NCBI RefSeq assembly: GCF_018613605.1
Contig: NZ_JAGGPU010000023.1
Coordinates: forward strand, 1-64,000
Origin: Pedobacter sp. ISL-64
Lineage (GTDB): Bacteria; Bacteroidota; Bacteroidia; Sphingobacteriales; Sphingobacteriaceae
Direction: 5' to 3'
Length of the DNA stretch: 64,000 nt
Shown piece after piece: positions 1 through 8,927 of this stretch. Position 1 is the stretch's first letter, and the number at the start of each line of letters is the position of its first letter. Below the pieces are notes generated by a model. It worked only from the letters and a program-made list of their open reading frames with translations. It searched no databases and was not told where the DNA came from. The translations under genes and the position numbers were made by a program.

Positions 1-69
1 GTAAAGATATGAGCGGGACTGCATACGGCCAAGAACCACAGGTCGCTCATTTTCTAAATAAGCCATTTA

Positions 70-130
70 TGTCGGTCGGTGTGACACCAACCGATAGGAA
101 TGCATTAAGATTCCCAATCAAGTTGGGAAT
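70..130. repeat. Interspersed palindromic repeat, two hairpins
   Basis: Two inverted repeats lie side by side after the minus-strand gene that ends at 153. The first is a near-perfect palindrome at about 72-93, with TCGGT and GGTGT arms around the centre and one mismatch. The second has an 8-bp perfect stem, ATTCCCAA (110-117), loop TCAAG, TTGGGAAT (123-130). Hairpins of this kind recur in intergenic DNA of Bacteroidota. Bases 1-69 show no supported gene; the plus-strand frame from position 9 has no recognisable product. Confidence 0.6.
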
Positions 131-152
131 GATGACGCGATTAATGAATATC

Positions 153-1040
153 TTATGGAGAACAATGCTTGCTCCAGCCAAAATCCATAAAACTTACATT
201 GTTTTTTTTGGAAGAACTTACGGCAATGCCTTTATTGGTCTTATCGGTAAAGGTAAAACCTTCCAGTTCATCCGGTTTATCGGTGTCTATAACTTTAATA
301 ACAGATTCCTGCCCGCAGGCAAGCGATTTTTCCAGATCAAGAAAGGTTAGTCTCCATTTATGTCCTTCAGTCTGGTTCTGGATTAAAACGAGTATACCTT
401 TAGCCGCAATATAATGTAAGTTCTGTACCCATGGTGAGCAGGTGAACTTTTTAAAGAGGATTCCTTTTTCACTTGTTTTATCGGCTTTTGATAAAGCTAT
501 TGGGTTATACAATCGTACTTCATTGGCTTTATTGCCATAATCGGCTGTTGCAACGAACCATTTGCCTTTATAATTTACATATTCTGGTCGCGTACCCTGG
601 ATACAGGCATCATCTTCAATGCTTTTGATCAGGTTTCCATCTAATTTTCTGGTTTTTAAAAAGCCTTCCCAGTTGATGCAGTTAATTATCGCTTTCCAAA
701 CGGTGCCTGTTGCATTTTGCTTTACCGAATTGCCCACAAAAGTTGGTAAGCCTTTGTGATGGGCAATCCCAGTGGGATGTTTGATGATATTTTCGCCTTT
801 AACGGTGAACTTGTATTCCTTATGCTGATCAATCAGTGAGTCTTTCTGGAGCTGATATTCGCGTATGATGCCCACTTCTCTATCGCCATAAAGGAAATAC
901 CTTCCATTTTGATAAGAAATACCCTGACAGGCACCCAACGAATCAATTGTAATCGTTTTTGTAATCTTTCCATCGGTTTTATTGTACCTGGCTATAAAAA
1001 ACATCACGATCAGTACTAAAATTGGGTTTAATGTTTTCAT
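153..1040 (-). CDS. Secreted protein of unknown function, possibly beta-propeller-like
   Basis: This 295-residue protein has an N-terminal hydrophobic stretch (about residues 6-18) that looks like a signal sequence or membrane anchor, with no lipobox. The body is rich in short beta-like segments with G-N-G and Y-G-D turns and a D-E-L-E-G-F-T-F phrase near residue 260. This is reminiscent of SMP-30/NHL-like or other beta-propeller proteins, but I recognise no family motif. It starts 3 bases after the stop of the upstream DUF218-type gene on the same strand, so the two are almost certainly co-transcribed. The function is unknown. Confidence 0.6.
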   Translation of the reverse strand: MKTLNPILVLIVMFFIARYNKTDGKITKTITIDSLGACQGISYQNGRYFLYGDREVGIIREYQLQKDSLIDQHKEYKFTVKGENIIKHPTGIAHHKGLPTFVGNSVKQNATGTVWKAIINCINWEGFLKTRKLDGNLIKSIEDDACIQGTRPEYVNYKGKWFVATADYGNKANEVRLYNPIALSKADKTSEKGILFKKFTCSPWVQNLHYIAAKGILVLIQNQTEGHKWRLTFLDLEKSLACGQESVIKVIDTDKPDELEGFTFTDKTNKGIAVSSSKKNNVSFMDFGWSKHCSP

Positions 1041-1043
1041 AAA

Positions 1044-2294
1044 CTAAGGATCTAAAGGTTCATCAAAATCAATTTGTAAGGAAGCTGTATTTAAGTAGAA
1101 TTCGGATTCGGTATCACTCAAACGTTTTCCGTTTTTATAAGGATAGTAGCCGAGTTCTTTTTTGCAACGCTCGGGGAGTAGATTGGTGATGTTATAGCTC
1201 TGCGATTTTACGGTGCAGGCTAAACCGGGTTTATCTACCGGCATCCCATACCTGAACATTAGCCTTGCACAGTTACGCAGGTTAGTGGTGGTATGGCGGG
1301 CATGTGGCTCCATAATAAGGGCACTTTCGGGTATCTGAAGCACTTCCATCAGGAATTTCTTCATTTCGTAGGCTTCACTGAATTTGGTTTTATAAGGGTG
1401 AACGCGGCCACCCGATACTACAATAAAAGGGGCTACACCTTTTTTATATTGTATAGCTGCTAAGCGGCAGCGGATCATTCCGCCAGCACTTAGTGCAACG
1501 TCTTTTTCTTCCGGACCTGCTCCCGGAACCAGGATTACGCTGTAAGGATATTTTTCCCAATCTGTTTTTTTGATCTGGTTAATGGCGGCAAGGTTTACGC
1601 CTTTAGCCATCGGTTCATAATCGGCCGCCTCCTTGCGTTCGTTCAGTTCTAAAGCCTCCAATGCAAATAACATGGCAGGTTCGAAAAAGAGCTTATTATT
1701 GCCGTGTAGGGATAATAATGCACTTGCAGATGTGAGCTCTGTAAACGCTTTATCTGTTAAGCTAAAACTGATAGAATCTATTTTCGGGTAGTTGGGCTTG
1801 TTTCCTTCTACGTATACACCAATTGCATAATTTATGGCATTGGCATCTTGTTCCCATGCTTTTACTAAAAGTGTTTTGTGTAGTTCTTTGGCAAACATGG
1901 CATAACAACCTGAGGGGATAAGATGATTTTTTACCAAATTTCCCAATGCATTATTTTCTGTATAAAGCAGTGCTAAACGGTTTCCAATATGGGCTATTTC
2001 CTCATTGTTGAATTTTAAGGCTTTTGCGTAACAGCTAATATCTGTTTTGCAGGTTTTTACCGCTTCATTTACCTGTGTGGTTTTCGATTTGTAGATGTTG
2101 CTGAACGCCGTATCTGTACTCAGCATTTTGCGCAGTTCGGGCAATTGCTGAAAAAGGGAAAGCAGGTAATAATTTTTGTATTGTACTTCGTTCCTGGTCT
2201 TAATTAACTGATAAGACTGGCTGGTTAAATCTTGTGCAGATAAGCCTTGCCAAAAAAGGCAGAACAGAAAGAAGGTATAAAGGGGTTTCATCAA
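1044..2294 (-). CDS. DUF218/YdcF-type protein
   Basis: This 416-residue protein has a signal peptide (about residues 1-20, ending L-S-A-Q). The C-terminal domain (about 250-385) carries the DUF218/YdcF signature: a hydrophobic strand ending in V-P-G-A-G-P, a later V-V-S-G-G strand, then E-P-H-A-R-H-T-T-T-N-L-R-N. YdcF relatives act at the envelope and some bind S-adenosylmethionine; the exact role is unknown. The first 230 residues form a helical domain that I do not recognise and make the protein longer than plain YdcF proteins. It is the first gene of a two-gene minus-strand operon and diverges from the SusC gene at 2608. ATG at 2291 is an equally possible start. Confidence 0.75.
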   Translation of the reverse strand: MMKPLYTFFLFCLFWQGLSAQDLTSQSYQLIKTRNEVQYKNYYLLSLFQQLPELRKMLSTDTAFSNIYKSKTTQVNEAVKTCKTDISCYAKALKFNNEEIAHIGNRLALLYTENNALGNLVKNHLIPSGCYAMFAKELHKTLLVKAWEQDANAINYAIGVYVEGNKPNYPKIDSISFSLTDKAFTELTSASALLSLHGNNKLFFEPAMLFALEALELNERKEAADYEPMAKGVNLAAINQIKKTDWEKYPYSVILVPGAGPEEKDVALSAGGMIRCRLAAIQYKKGVAPFIVVSGGRVHPYKTKFSEAYEMKKFLMEVLQIPESALIMEPHARHTTTNLRNCARLMFRYGMPVDKPGLACTVKSQSYNITNLLPERCKKELGYYPYKNGKRLSDTESEFYLNTASLQIDFDEPLDP

Positions 2295-2607
2295 AGTTTT
2301 GGAAGCAAATTTAAAGATTGGCCATTAAAGAAACATTAACAAGATGTTATGCTTTGATGGTTGTTAAAACGATTTATCATATATCTAATCGCTTAATATT
2401 AATTTAAAGTGCCAGTTCAAAACGGTGTGCAGAGTTAACATAATAGATACATCGTGTTAAAAGTACACTGCTACTTTTGCCGCTGTAGAACGCTCCAAAA
2501 ATTACTTGTTAACCTTAAAGGATAAGCCTATGTAAATGTGAAAATCTACGCTTCTACTTAAAATAAAACCCCAATTATATTTCAAAACCATTACTAAGAA
2601 CAAAAAG
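2295..2607. other. Divergent intergenic region
   Basis: This AT-rich spacer separates the DUF218-type operon from the SusC gene. Apart from the promoter-like element at 2472-2479 I see no gene, strong hairpin or repeat. Confidence 0.5.
2472..2479 (+). promoter_or_regulatory. Candidate -7 element for the SusC/SusD pair
   Basis: TACTTTTG matches the Bacteroidota sigma-A -7 consensus TAnnTTTG. It would give a leader of about 120 bases before the SusC start at 2608. No convincing -33 TTG element is visible at the usual spacing, so this is moderate evidence only. Confidence 0.4.
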
Positions 2608-5600
2608 ATGACATCATTTTTTTTAACCGCAAGTATAAAAAGTGCTTGCAGGAAATTGCTTTTGCCTTTAGGCCTATTGGCTATCTGTAATTCCAGTGCA
2701 ACAGCGATTAATCATGAAGTAACTGCGTCGGGCTTACAACATAAAGCATTTGCCACGGTAAGCGGAACAGTTACCGATCAAAATAACCAACCCTTACCAG
2801 GTGTAAGTGTTTTCGAAAAGAAGACGAAAAAAACAACCGTTACCGATCCAAATGGTAAATACTCCATTAATGTAGAAGAAGGGGCAATTTTAGTATTTTC
2901 TTATATCGGTTACGATAATCAGGAAGTTACGGTTAACGGCCGCCAGAATATTAATGTTACTTTAAAAGAAAGCAGCAATACCCTAAATGAGGTTGTGGCC
3001 ATTGGTTACCAGAAAATCAGAAAATCGGATGTAACCGGTGCCATCAGCAGTGTTAAGGCCAGCGAAATGAATTTAACTTCTCCTACTGTTGGCCAGGCAT
3101 TGGTTGGTAAGGTTGCCGGTGTGCAGGTATCGCAAACCAGTGGTGCGCCATATTCGGGTACTAAAATCAGGGTGAGGGGCATCGGTTCCATTAACGCCAG
3201 TTCTGATCCCTTATATGTAATTGATGGTTATCCGGCAGGAAACAACGTGTCCATCAATCCAGAGGATATCGAAACCATCGACATTTTGAAGGATGCGGCT
3301 TCTGCCGCCATTTATGGCTCAAGGGCATCGGGTGGGGTAGTGTTGATCACCACCAAGAGAGGAACAGATGGAAAAGGGAAGTTTGAGTACGATGTTCAGG
3401 GGGGAGTTTCTCAATTGGCCAAAAAAGTAAAATTATTGGATGCCAACCAGTTTATCCAGCTTTTAATCGACGGACGTAACAATGCCTATAAAGATTTGTG
3501 GGTAAACTCGGGCAAAACCTGGAACGATGCGATGTTCGGTGATAATAATACTACCCGTATTGCCAATGTGGGCAATGGAAGTAGTGTAAGTATTCCGGCC
3601 GATCTTTATAATTTCAGCACACAACAGGCTATCCCTGCAGCTTATAATACCGACTGGCAGGATGAACTGTACCGCAATGCAGCCTTTCAACGCCATAACC
3701 TTTCATTTTCTGGCGGTACCAAAGATGTAAAATACTTTTTAAGCGGTGGCTACCAGAACAACGATGGTATTGTAACCAACACCAACCAAAAAGTAACCAA
3801 CTTCAGGGGAAATATTGATGGTAAGGTGAGCGAACGCTTACGTGTTGGCGCAAACATTGCTTACACAAAAAACGATAACAGAGAGGTACAGGAAGGTCGT
3901 TATAACTTAAGCCCGATGATGTCGGCTTTAATTTATCTACCTTATCTGCCAGCAAGAGATGCGAACGGAAACCCTATCCAATTTGGAATGGGTGCATTGT
4001 CTGCTCAATACGGTATCCAGAACCCCGAAAATCCTTTAGCAACGGTTGAGCAGTTAAAGATTACCAGAAAGAGCAATAGAAGTAGTTATAATGCCAATGC
4101 TACTTACAAAATTTTAGAGGGGCTTAATTTTAAGGCTAACTTAGGAACACAAACCTACAACGAGAAATACGATTATTATTTGCCTACGAGCTTAAGTAGT
4201 GGCAATACCCCACCTTACTCGCCCGAATCGATCAGGGCTGCAAATGCCATAGCACAAACCCTTAGCCAGGTAGATCAGCTGGCAGAGTTTACGTTAAATT
4301 ACAATAAAACCTTTGGTAAACATAGTGTAGATGTTTTAGGCGGTTATTCTGCACAGAAAACATCAAGCGATCAGATCAGGGTAGCGGCAAGCGGATTTCA
4401 AAATGATTACATTGGTGAAATTACAGATAAAGGAGCTGATGCCGGTTTTTTTACCTTAGACCGTAATAGAACAGGTAAAACAGTTACTACTTTACTTTCT
4501 TACTTTGGCCGTTTCAGCTATAACTATGCGGGCAAATACTTTTTAACCGGTTCCTTCCGTCGCGATGGTTCTTCGAGGTTTGGTCCGTTAAACAAGTATG
4601 GTGTCTTTCCTTCAATAGCCGCAGGCTGGAATTTATCTGACGAAAGTTTTTACAATAACTTTTTGGGCGAACAATCGAGGGTTAAACTAAGGGCCAGCTG
4701 GGGTTTAAGCGGAAATAACAATATCCCGGATTACCGTACGCAGCAAGAGCTAAACGCACCAGGTGGCGCGGTTTTCGGAAGTGCGATTTCTACCGCCATT
4801 TGGCCAAGCAGTATTCAGGATGGAAGATTAGGATGGGAATCTACTTCTCAGTTCAACTTCGGTACCGATATCAGTCTGTTCAAAAACCGTGTATCCATTA
4901 TGGCGAATTACTACTTAAGTTATTCTTTCAACTTATTGTTTAACAAACCGCTTTCGGCAATTGCCAGCAGCTCAACAATTTTAACCAATCTTACCGATAG
5001 TAAGGTGCGTAATAAGGGTTTCGATTTGCAGATTGACGGCAAAATTATCCAAAATGAAGACTTTACTTTGGGTTTAAGTGGAAACATCGCGGCAAACCGG
5101 AACAAGGTTTTAGACCTGGGTGGTAACAGTACCATATTTACTGCTGGTGCAGAGCGTTCGTACATTACACATGTTACACAAGAGGGGCAGCCAATTGGGA
5201 TGTTTTATGGTTTTAAGGTTTTGGGTAGAATTACGGCCGATAATTTAGGTAAGGTGGCGCCATCAGCTTCTTCTACCAACCCGGCAAAAATCGGCGATTT
5301 ATATTTTCAGGATACCGATGGTAACGGCATTGTAAACGATGCGGATAAAACTGTAATTGGTACACCGTATGCAAAATTCACCTATGGATTTGCTTTAAAC
5401 ACTTCTTACAAAACGTTTGATTTAAGGGCATCATTTAACGGATCTTACGGAAATCAGGTGTTGGATGGACAGGATTATTACCTGTACAACTTTGAAGGTT
5501 CTGGAAACCAATATGTTGATGTTGCCGATCGTTACAGAAATGAAGCCAATCCTGGCAGTGGTTTAAATTACCGCGCATCGCGTGCAGGTACACAAAGTAA

Positions 5601-5880
5601 CAGCACCCGTTTGTCATCTTTCTATATTCAGGATGGATCTTATTTCAGGTGTACCAACATTACTTTAGGCTACAGTTTTCCAAAGCAACTTGCCAATACG
5701 CTTAAGGTGAGCAATATCCGTGTTTATGCGAGTGTAGATAATGCCTTTACCATTACCGATTATAAAGGTTATAACCCTGAGGTAGATTATAGTGCAGGCA
5801 ATAACCTTGCTCCTGGCGTAGATTATGGAAACTACCCGTTGGCAAGAACCTATAACCTTGGTATCAAATTGACTTTTTAG
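2608..5880 (+). CDS. SusC/RagA-family TonB-linked outer-membrane protein
   Basis: This is an outer-membrane, TonB-dependent importer for glycan fragments, working with the SusD-like lipoprotein encoded 10 bases downstream. The 1090 residues show an N-terminal signal region, a carboxypeptidase-regulatory-like beta domain (about 48-125: V-S-G-T-V-T-D, then Y-S-I-N-V, then F-S-Y-I-G-Y), and a TonB-box-like N-E-V-V-A-I-G-Y. A plug domain follows with V-R-G-I-G-S, P-L-Y-V-I-D-G and the A-A-S-A-A-I-Y-G-S-R-A-S-G-G motif, then a long barrel ending in an aromatic strand (L-G-I-K-L-T-F). Length is normal. No glycoside hydrolase lies next to this pair, so the substrate cannot be inferred. Confidence 0.95.
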   Translation: MTSFFLTASIKSACRKLLLPLGLLAICNSSATAINHEVTASGLQHKAFATVSGTVTDQNNQPLPGVSVFEKKTKKTTVTDPNGKYSINVEEGAILVFSYIGYDNQEVTVNGRQNINVTLKESSNTLNEVVAIGYQKIRKSDVTGAISSVKASEMNLTSPTVGQALVGKVAGVQVSQTSGAPYSGTKIRVRGIGSINASSDPLYVIDGYPAGNNVSINPEDIETIDILKDAASAAIYGSRASGGVVLITTKRGTDGKGKFEYDVQGGVSQLAKKVKLLDANQFIQLLIDGRNNAYKDLWVNSGKTWNDAMFGDNNTTRIANVGNGSSVSIPADLYNFSTQQAIPAAYNTDWQDELYRNAAFQRHNLSFSGGTKDVKYFLSGGYQNNDGIVTNTNQKVTNFRGNIDGKVSERLRVGANIAYTKNDNREVQEGRYNLSPMMSALIYLPYLPARDANGNPIQFGMGALSAQYGIQNPENPLATVEQLKITRKSNRSSYNANATYKILEGLNFKANLGTQTYNEKYDYYLPTSLSSGNTPPYSPESIRAANAIAQTLSQVDQLAEFTLNYNKTFGKHSVDVLGGYSAQKTSSDQIRVAASGFQNDYIGEITDKGADAGFFTLDRNRTGKTVTTLLSYFGRFSYNYAGKYFLTGSFRRDGSSRFGPLNKYGVFPSIAAGWNLSDESFYNNFLGEQSRVKLRASWGLSGNNNIPDYRTQQELNAPGGAVFGSAISTAIWPSSIQDGRLGWESTSQFNFGTDISLFKNRVSIMANYYLSYSFNLLFNKPLSAIASSSTILTNLTDSKVRNKGFDLQIDGKIIQNEDFTLGLSGNIAANRNKVLDLGGNSTIFTAGAERSYITHVTQEGQPIGMFYGFKVLGRITADNLGKVAPSASSTNPAKIGDLYFQDTDGNGIVNDADKTVIGTPYAKFTYGFALNTSYKTFDLRASFNGSYGNQVLDGQDYYLYNFEGSGNQYVDVADRYRNEANPGSGLNYRASRAGTQSNSTRLSSFYIQDGSYFRCTNITLGYSFPKQLANTLKVSNIRVYASVDNAFTITDYKGYNPEVDYSAGNNLAPGVDYGNYPLARTYNLGIKLTF

Positions 5881-5890
5881 AACTAAAGAA

Positions 5891-7420
5891 ATGAAAAAAC
5901 ATATTTATAAAGTATTGGCCCTAAGTGCAATTTTAAGTTTGGGTGCCTGTAAAAAAGATTTTCTAAATCAAAGTAATCCCAACGCCATTGCTGTAGAAAA
6001 CTATTTTAAAACAGAAAATGATGTGTTGCTGGCTGTTAATGGTGTTTACCAATCGCTTAGAAGCAGCAATACCCTGGGCGAGAACAGCGGTCTGTTTACC
6101 GATGAGCGCTCGGACGATGCGGGTAGGAATGATAACCAGAGTAACGCCGGTGAGCCATTTCAGTTTAATGATTTTTCGCTCCTGCCAAGTAATTCTTATT
6201 TAAGGAGCCATTGGCTAGCACTTTATGAGGCCATTGGCAGAACCAATGTTGTACTGACAAACATTGATAAAGTTTCTTTTGCTAATGCGGCCACCAAAGA
6301 AAATTACAAGGCAGAAGCCAAGTTTATCAGGGCGATTATGTATTTTGAACTGGTTAGGAAATGGGGACCGGTACCCGTGGTAACCAAGCAGCTTAGCACA
6401 GCCGATGAGGTAAGAGAGAATACTTTTCGTGTACCAGAAGCGGATGTATACAACCAGATTGTAAGCGATTTAAAAGATGCCCTTAACAGCACTTTACCGA
6501 ATTTCCAAACAGGAGCGAACGTAGGTAGAACTTCAAAAGCGGCAATGAACGCATATTTGGGTAAGGTTTATTTAACCATGGCAACAACACTGTCAGCAAA
6601 TAAAACCGAAAACCTAAGTAATGCGAATACTTACCTAACGGCAGCTTACAATATGAAAGCTTTCGGAAATCTTTCTGAGATTCCATATACAGATGTTTTT
6701 GACGTGGCGAAAAAAGCAACCTGTAAAGAACTGATCTTCCAGATTTCAAATAAGCAGGGCGATATTAGTTTTAGCTCGAGCATTGCGGCAAACAACCAGG
6801 CCAAAGGCGAAACCATCAATTCGCTGAAACCTTCTACAGGGATTGGTGGCAATGTAAAAATTGATCTGATTAATGAATATGAAACAAGTGATTTAAGAAA
6901 AGATTTCTCGGTTAAATTTGCCAATGATCCGATTGTAAAAGACTGGTTTATCACTAAATTCCGCGATGCGAGCCAATTGGCAACCAATGCGGGTTATGGA
7001 GGCAACGATTGGATTTTAATGCGCTATGCTGATGTAATATTAATGCTTGCAGAAGTAAATATGTTGCAGGGCAACGATGCGGTGGCCATTCAATATTTAG
7101 ATATGGTTAGGGCAAGGGCTGGAATGCCATTATACGCTGTAGCCAAAACAGACGCCACCTATGCGGCTAAATTCCCGACTTTAAAATTGGCTATTTTGCA
7201 CGAGCGTAGGGTAGAGTTTGCTTTCGAACACCAAAGATGGTTTGATTTAATCAGGAATTTTACTGCTGCGGAGTTGGTTACCTATTTAAAGGCTAAACCA
7301 CAGTCATCATATGGAATTGCTAAGTTGGCTAACGTAACCTTAAAAGACAGGTATTATCCTATTCCTTTTGATGAAGTGAAATTAGATCCGGTTAAAATGT
7401 ACCAGAATCCGGGATACTAA
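5891..7420 (+). CDS. SusD/RagB-family surface lipoprotein
   Basis: This is the glycan-binding lid lipoprotein that partners the preceding SusC channel at the cell surface. The 509 residues begin with a lipoprotein signal (lipobox L-G-A-C near residue 19, then K-K-D). SusD hallmarks follow: A-E-A-K-F-I-R-A-I-M-Y-F-E-L-V-R-K-W-G near 145 (TPR core) and, in the C-terminal half, R-Y-A-D-V-I-L-M-L-A-E, R-A-R-A-G and E-R-R-V-E-F-A-F-E-H-Q-R-W-F-D-L-I-R. It ends with Y-Q-N-P-G-Y, typical of the family. It is followed by a terminator, so the pair forms a two-gene unit. Confidence 0.95.
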   Translation: MKKHIYKVLALSAILSLGACKKDFLNQSNPNAIAVENYFKTENDVLLAVNGVYQSLRSSNTLGENSGLFTDERSDDAGRNDNQSNAGEPFQFNDFSLLPSNSYLRSHWLALYEAIGRTNVVLTNIDKVSFANAATKENYKAEAKFIRAIMYFELVRKWGPVPVVTKQLSTADEVRENTFRVPEADVYNQIVSDLKDALNSTLPNFQTGANVGRTSKAAMNAYLGKVYLTMATTLSANKTENLSNANTYLTAAYNMKAFGNLSEIPYTDVFDVAKKATCKELIFQISNKQGDISFSSSIAANNQAKGETINSLKPSTGIGGNVKIDLINEYETSDLRKDFSVKFANDPIVKDWFITKFRDASQLATNAGYGGNDWILMRYADVILMLAEVNMLQGNDAVAIQYLDMVRARAGMPLYAVAKTDATYAAKFPTLKLAILHERRVEFAFEHQRWFDLIRNFTAAELVTYLKAKPQSSYGIAKLANVTLKDRYYPIPFDEVKLDPVKMYQNPGY

Positions 7421-7445
7421 GCAGATTAATACATTTAATAAACAA

Positions 7446-7477
7446 AGCGGGCTGATCATTGATCAGTCCGCTTTTTT
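7446..7477 (+). terminator. Rho-independent terminator after the SusC/SusD pair
   Basis: A stem of about 13 bp (AGCGGGCTGATCA paired with TGATCAGTCCGCT, one G-T pair) with a minimal loop is followed by a run of six T. It lies 26 bases after the SusD stop. Confidence 0.85.
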
Positions 7478-7484
7478 AGTTTTC

Positions 7485-7712
7485 ATTGACAGATTCCAAT
7501 CTAAGGGTCGTCATCTCGACTGTAGCGCAGTCCCGAACTTTCGGGAGAGAGATCTTTGTACCAAGTTATTGAATCAAAGTTAAAAGATTTTGCTTCGCAG
7601 AGCCTTCGGGTTCTCCGCTACGGTCGAAATGACGATACTTCCAGACCATTATCTCCTTAAACCCACTGTCATTTATATTGATTTTATACAATAAATTATC
7701 CTTAGAATGACA
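7485..7712. repeat. MITE-like interspersed repeat, copy 1
   Basis: A 228-base segment is repeated nearly identically at 7924-8154. Its core, 7510-7633 (124 bases), is bounded by inverted ends GTCATCTCGAC and GTCGAAATGAC. It contains an inner hairpin (TCCCGAA, CT, TTCGGGA) and a second G-C-rich inverted pair. No reading frame in it looks coding. It resembles short non-autonomous palindromic elements scattered in Bacteroidota intergenic regions. The 7713-7923 spacer holds other repeat-like scraps and no gene. Confidence 0.75.
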
Positions 7713-7923
7713 AGACTCTTATACGGCTTTTTACAATCTGCGAAAATCTGCTGATCTGCGGGAGCTTTTTTTATTATTCCCGCTGATTAAAGATGATGAC
7801 ACAGATCCAGTTTGCGAATTCACTAATAGGCTGTATTATGTTTGTAACTCACTCTGAATTTATCAGGTTGAGCCCCTCGAAATGCCTTGTAAGATGTTTA
7901 ATCAGATCCTTCGACAAGCTACC

Positions 7924-8154
7924 ATTGACAGGCTCCAATCTAAGGGTCGTCATCTCGACTGTAGCGCAGTCCCGAACTTTCGGGAGAGAGATCTTTGTAC
8001 CAAGTTGTTGAATCAAGTAAAAAGATTTTGCTTCGCAGAGCCTTCGGGTTCTCCACGGCGGTCGAAATGACGATACTTCGAGACCATTTATCTCCTTAAA
8101 CCCTCTGTCACTAATATTCATTTTTACATAATAAATTAATCCTCAAAATGACAA
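7924..8154. repeat. MITE-like interspersed repeat, copy 2
   Basis: This is a direct copy of 7485-7712 with scattered substitutions and small indels. The core, 7949-8071 (123 bases), has the same inverted ends GTCATCTCGAC and GTCGAAATGAC. It lies between the SusD terminator and the 3' end of the S24-type repressor gene. Confidence 0.75.
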
Positions 8155-8185
8155 TTTTTTAATACAAATTGAAAACTGTTATCCT

Positions 8186-8833
8186 TTAAATAACATTCCG
8201 TGTAATTTTTCCTTTGATAATATAAAGTGCCTGGATGTTTTTCTTGCGGATTACGGTATCGCCTTTAAAATTTGGATTTGAAGAACGGAGGATTAGTTTG
8301 GTATTATCGGCGTGCTGAAAAATTAGTTTTATGGTACGTAAACTGTTGCTATCTGCATCGGTCATCACCACATAAGCTTCGCCCCACTGTAAAATTTCGT
8401 AATTGGTAATTTCTTTTATGGCAATAATTTCGCCTGCGGCATATTTGGGGTACATGCTATCGCCATAAACGGGTAAATAGGCCGTACAATCGTTAAAAGG
8501 GAGGTAATTTACCAGGTATTCTGCCCGTTGTTCTTCTACCAGGAGATCTTTAGCATCCGATAGGCTCATATCGAAATAGGGAACACCCTCTTTGCTTTCG
8601 CCAACGGCTGGTTTCTTTTTGAAAAACGGTTCGCCAATTCCATCCTCCAGCCAGGTTAAATTGACATCGAATTTCATCTCCAACCTATCTTTAACAGCGT
8701 TAGATACATTGACCCTTTCTCTTAAAATATCTGATAAAGAACCCTGTTGAATATTCAATGCAGCAGCAAAATCCTTTTGAGTCTTAAAATGCAGTAATTC
8801 CATTAACCTTTTTAAGCGCTGATTTTCATTCAT
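8186..8833 (-). CDS. XRE-family HTH / S24 peptidase-like repressor
   Basis: This 215-residue protein has an N-terminal helix-turn-helix (about 1-60, with Q-K-D-F-A-A-A-L-N-I-Q-Q-G-S-L-S-D) and a C-terminal LexA/CI-type domain (about 112-210). The S24 nucleophile is visible in V-Y-G-D-S-M-Y-P (Ser126), with a candidate general-base lysine in L-R-T-I-K-L (Lys169). I see no clear Ala-Gly self-cleavage site in the linker, so autoproteolysis is uncertain. It is transcribed divergently from the gene at 8928 across 94 bases holding palindromic sites, the arrangement expected if it represses that gene and itself. Related proteins respond to DNA damage or prophage signals. Confidence 0.85.
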   Translation of the reverse strand: MNENQRLKRLMELLHFKTQKDFAAALNIQQGSLSDILRERVNVSNAVKDRLEMKFDVNLTWLEDGIGEPFFKKKPAVGESKEGVPYFDMSLSDAKDLLVEEQRAEYLVNYLPFNDCTAYLPVYGDSMYPKYAAGEIIAIKEITNYEILQWGEAYVVMTDADSNSLRTIKLIFQHADNTKLILRSSNPNFKGDTVIRKKNIQALYIIKGKITRNVI

Positions 8834-8864
8834 AAGAAGTGTTGATAAGTTTTTTGAATTAATT

Positions 8865-8899
8865 ATAGTTTAACTATATTTTTTGCTAAATTCGTTAGC
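8865..8899. promoter_or_regulatory. Candidate operators between repressor and four-repeat gene
   Basis: Two inverted repeats lie in the 94-base divergent spacer: ATAGTT-T-AACTAT (8865-8877, a perfect palindrome with one central base) and GCTAA-ATTCG-TTAGC (8885-8899). Their centres are 21 bases apart, two helical turns. They are good candidates for binding by the neighbouring S24-type repressor; that assignment is inference. Confidence 0.45.
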
Positions 8900-8927
8900 T
8901 AATATAATCATTTAAAAAATATACGCT

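Noticed and set aside
9..350. Plus-strand frame of 113 residues at the window start
   Set aside because: It crosses the palindromic repeat and runs antisense into the secreted-protein gene ending at 153; no recognisable motif.
7793..8121. Short frames on both strands inside the 7.5-8.1 kb repeats
   Set aside because: They exist only because the repeat copies happen to be open; the residues follow the repeat, not a protein family.
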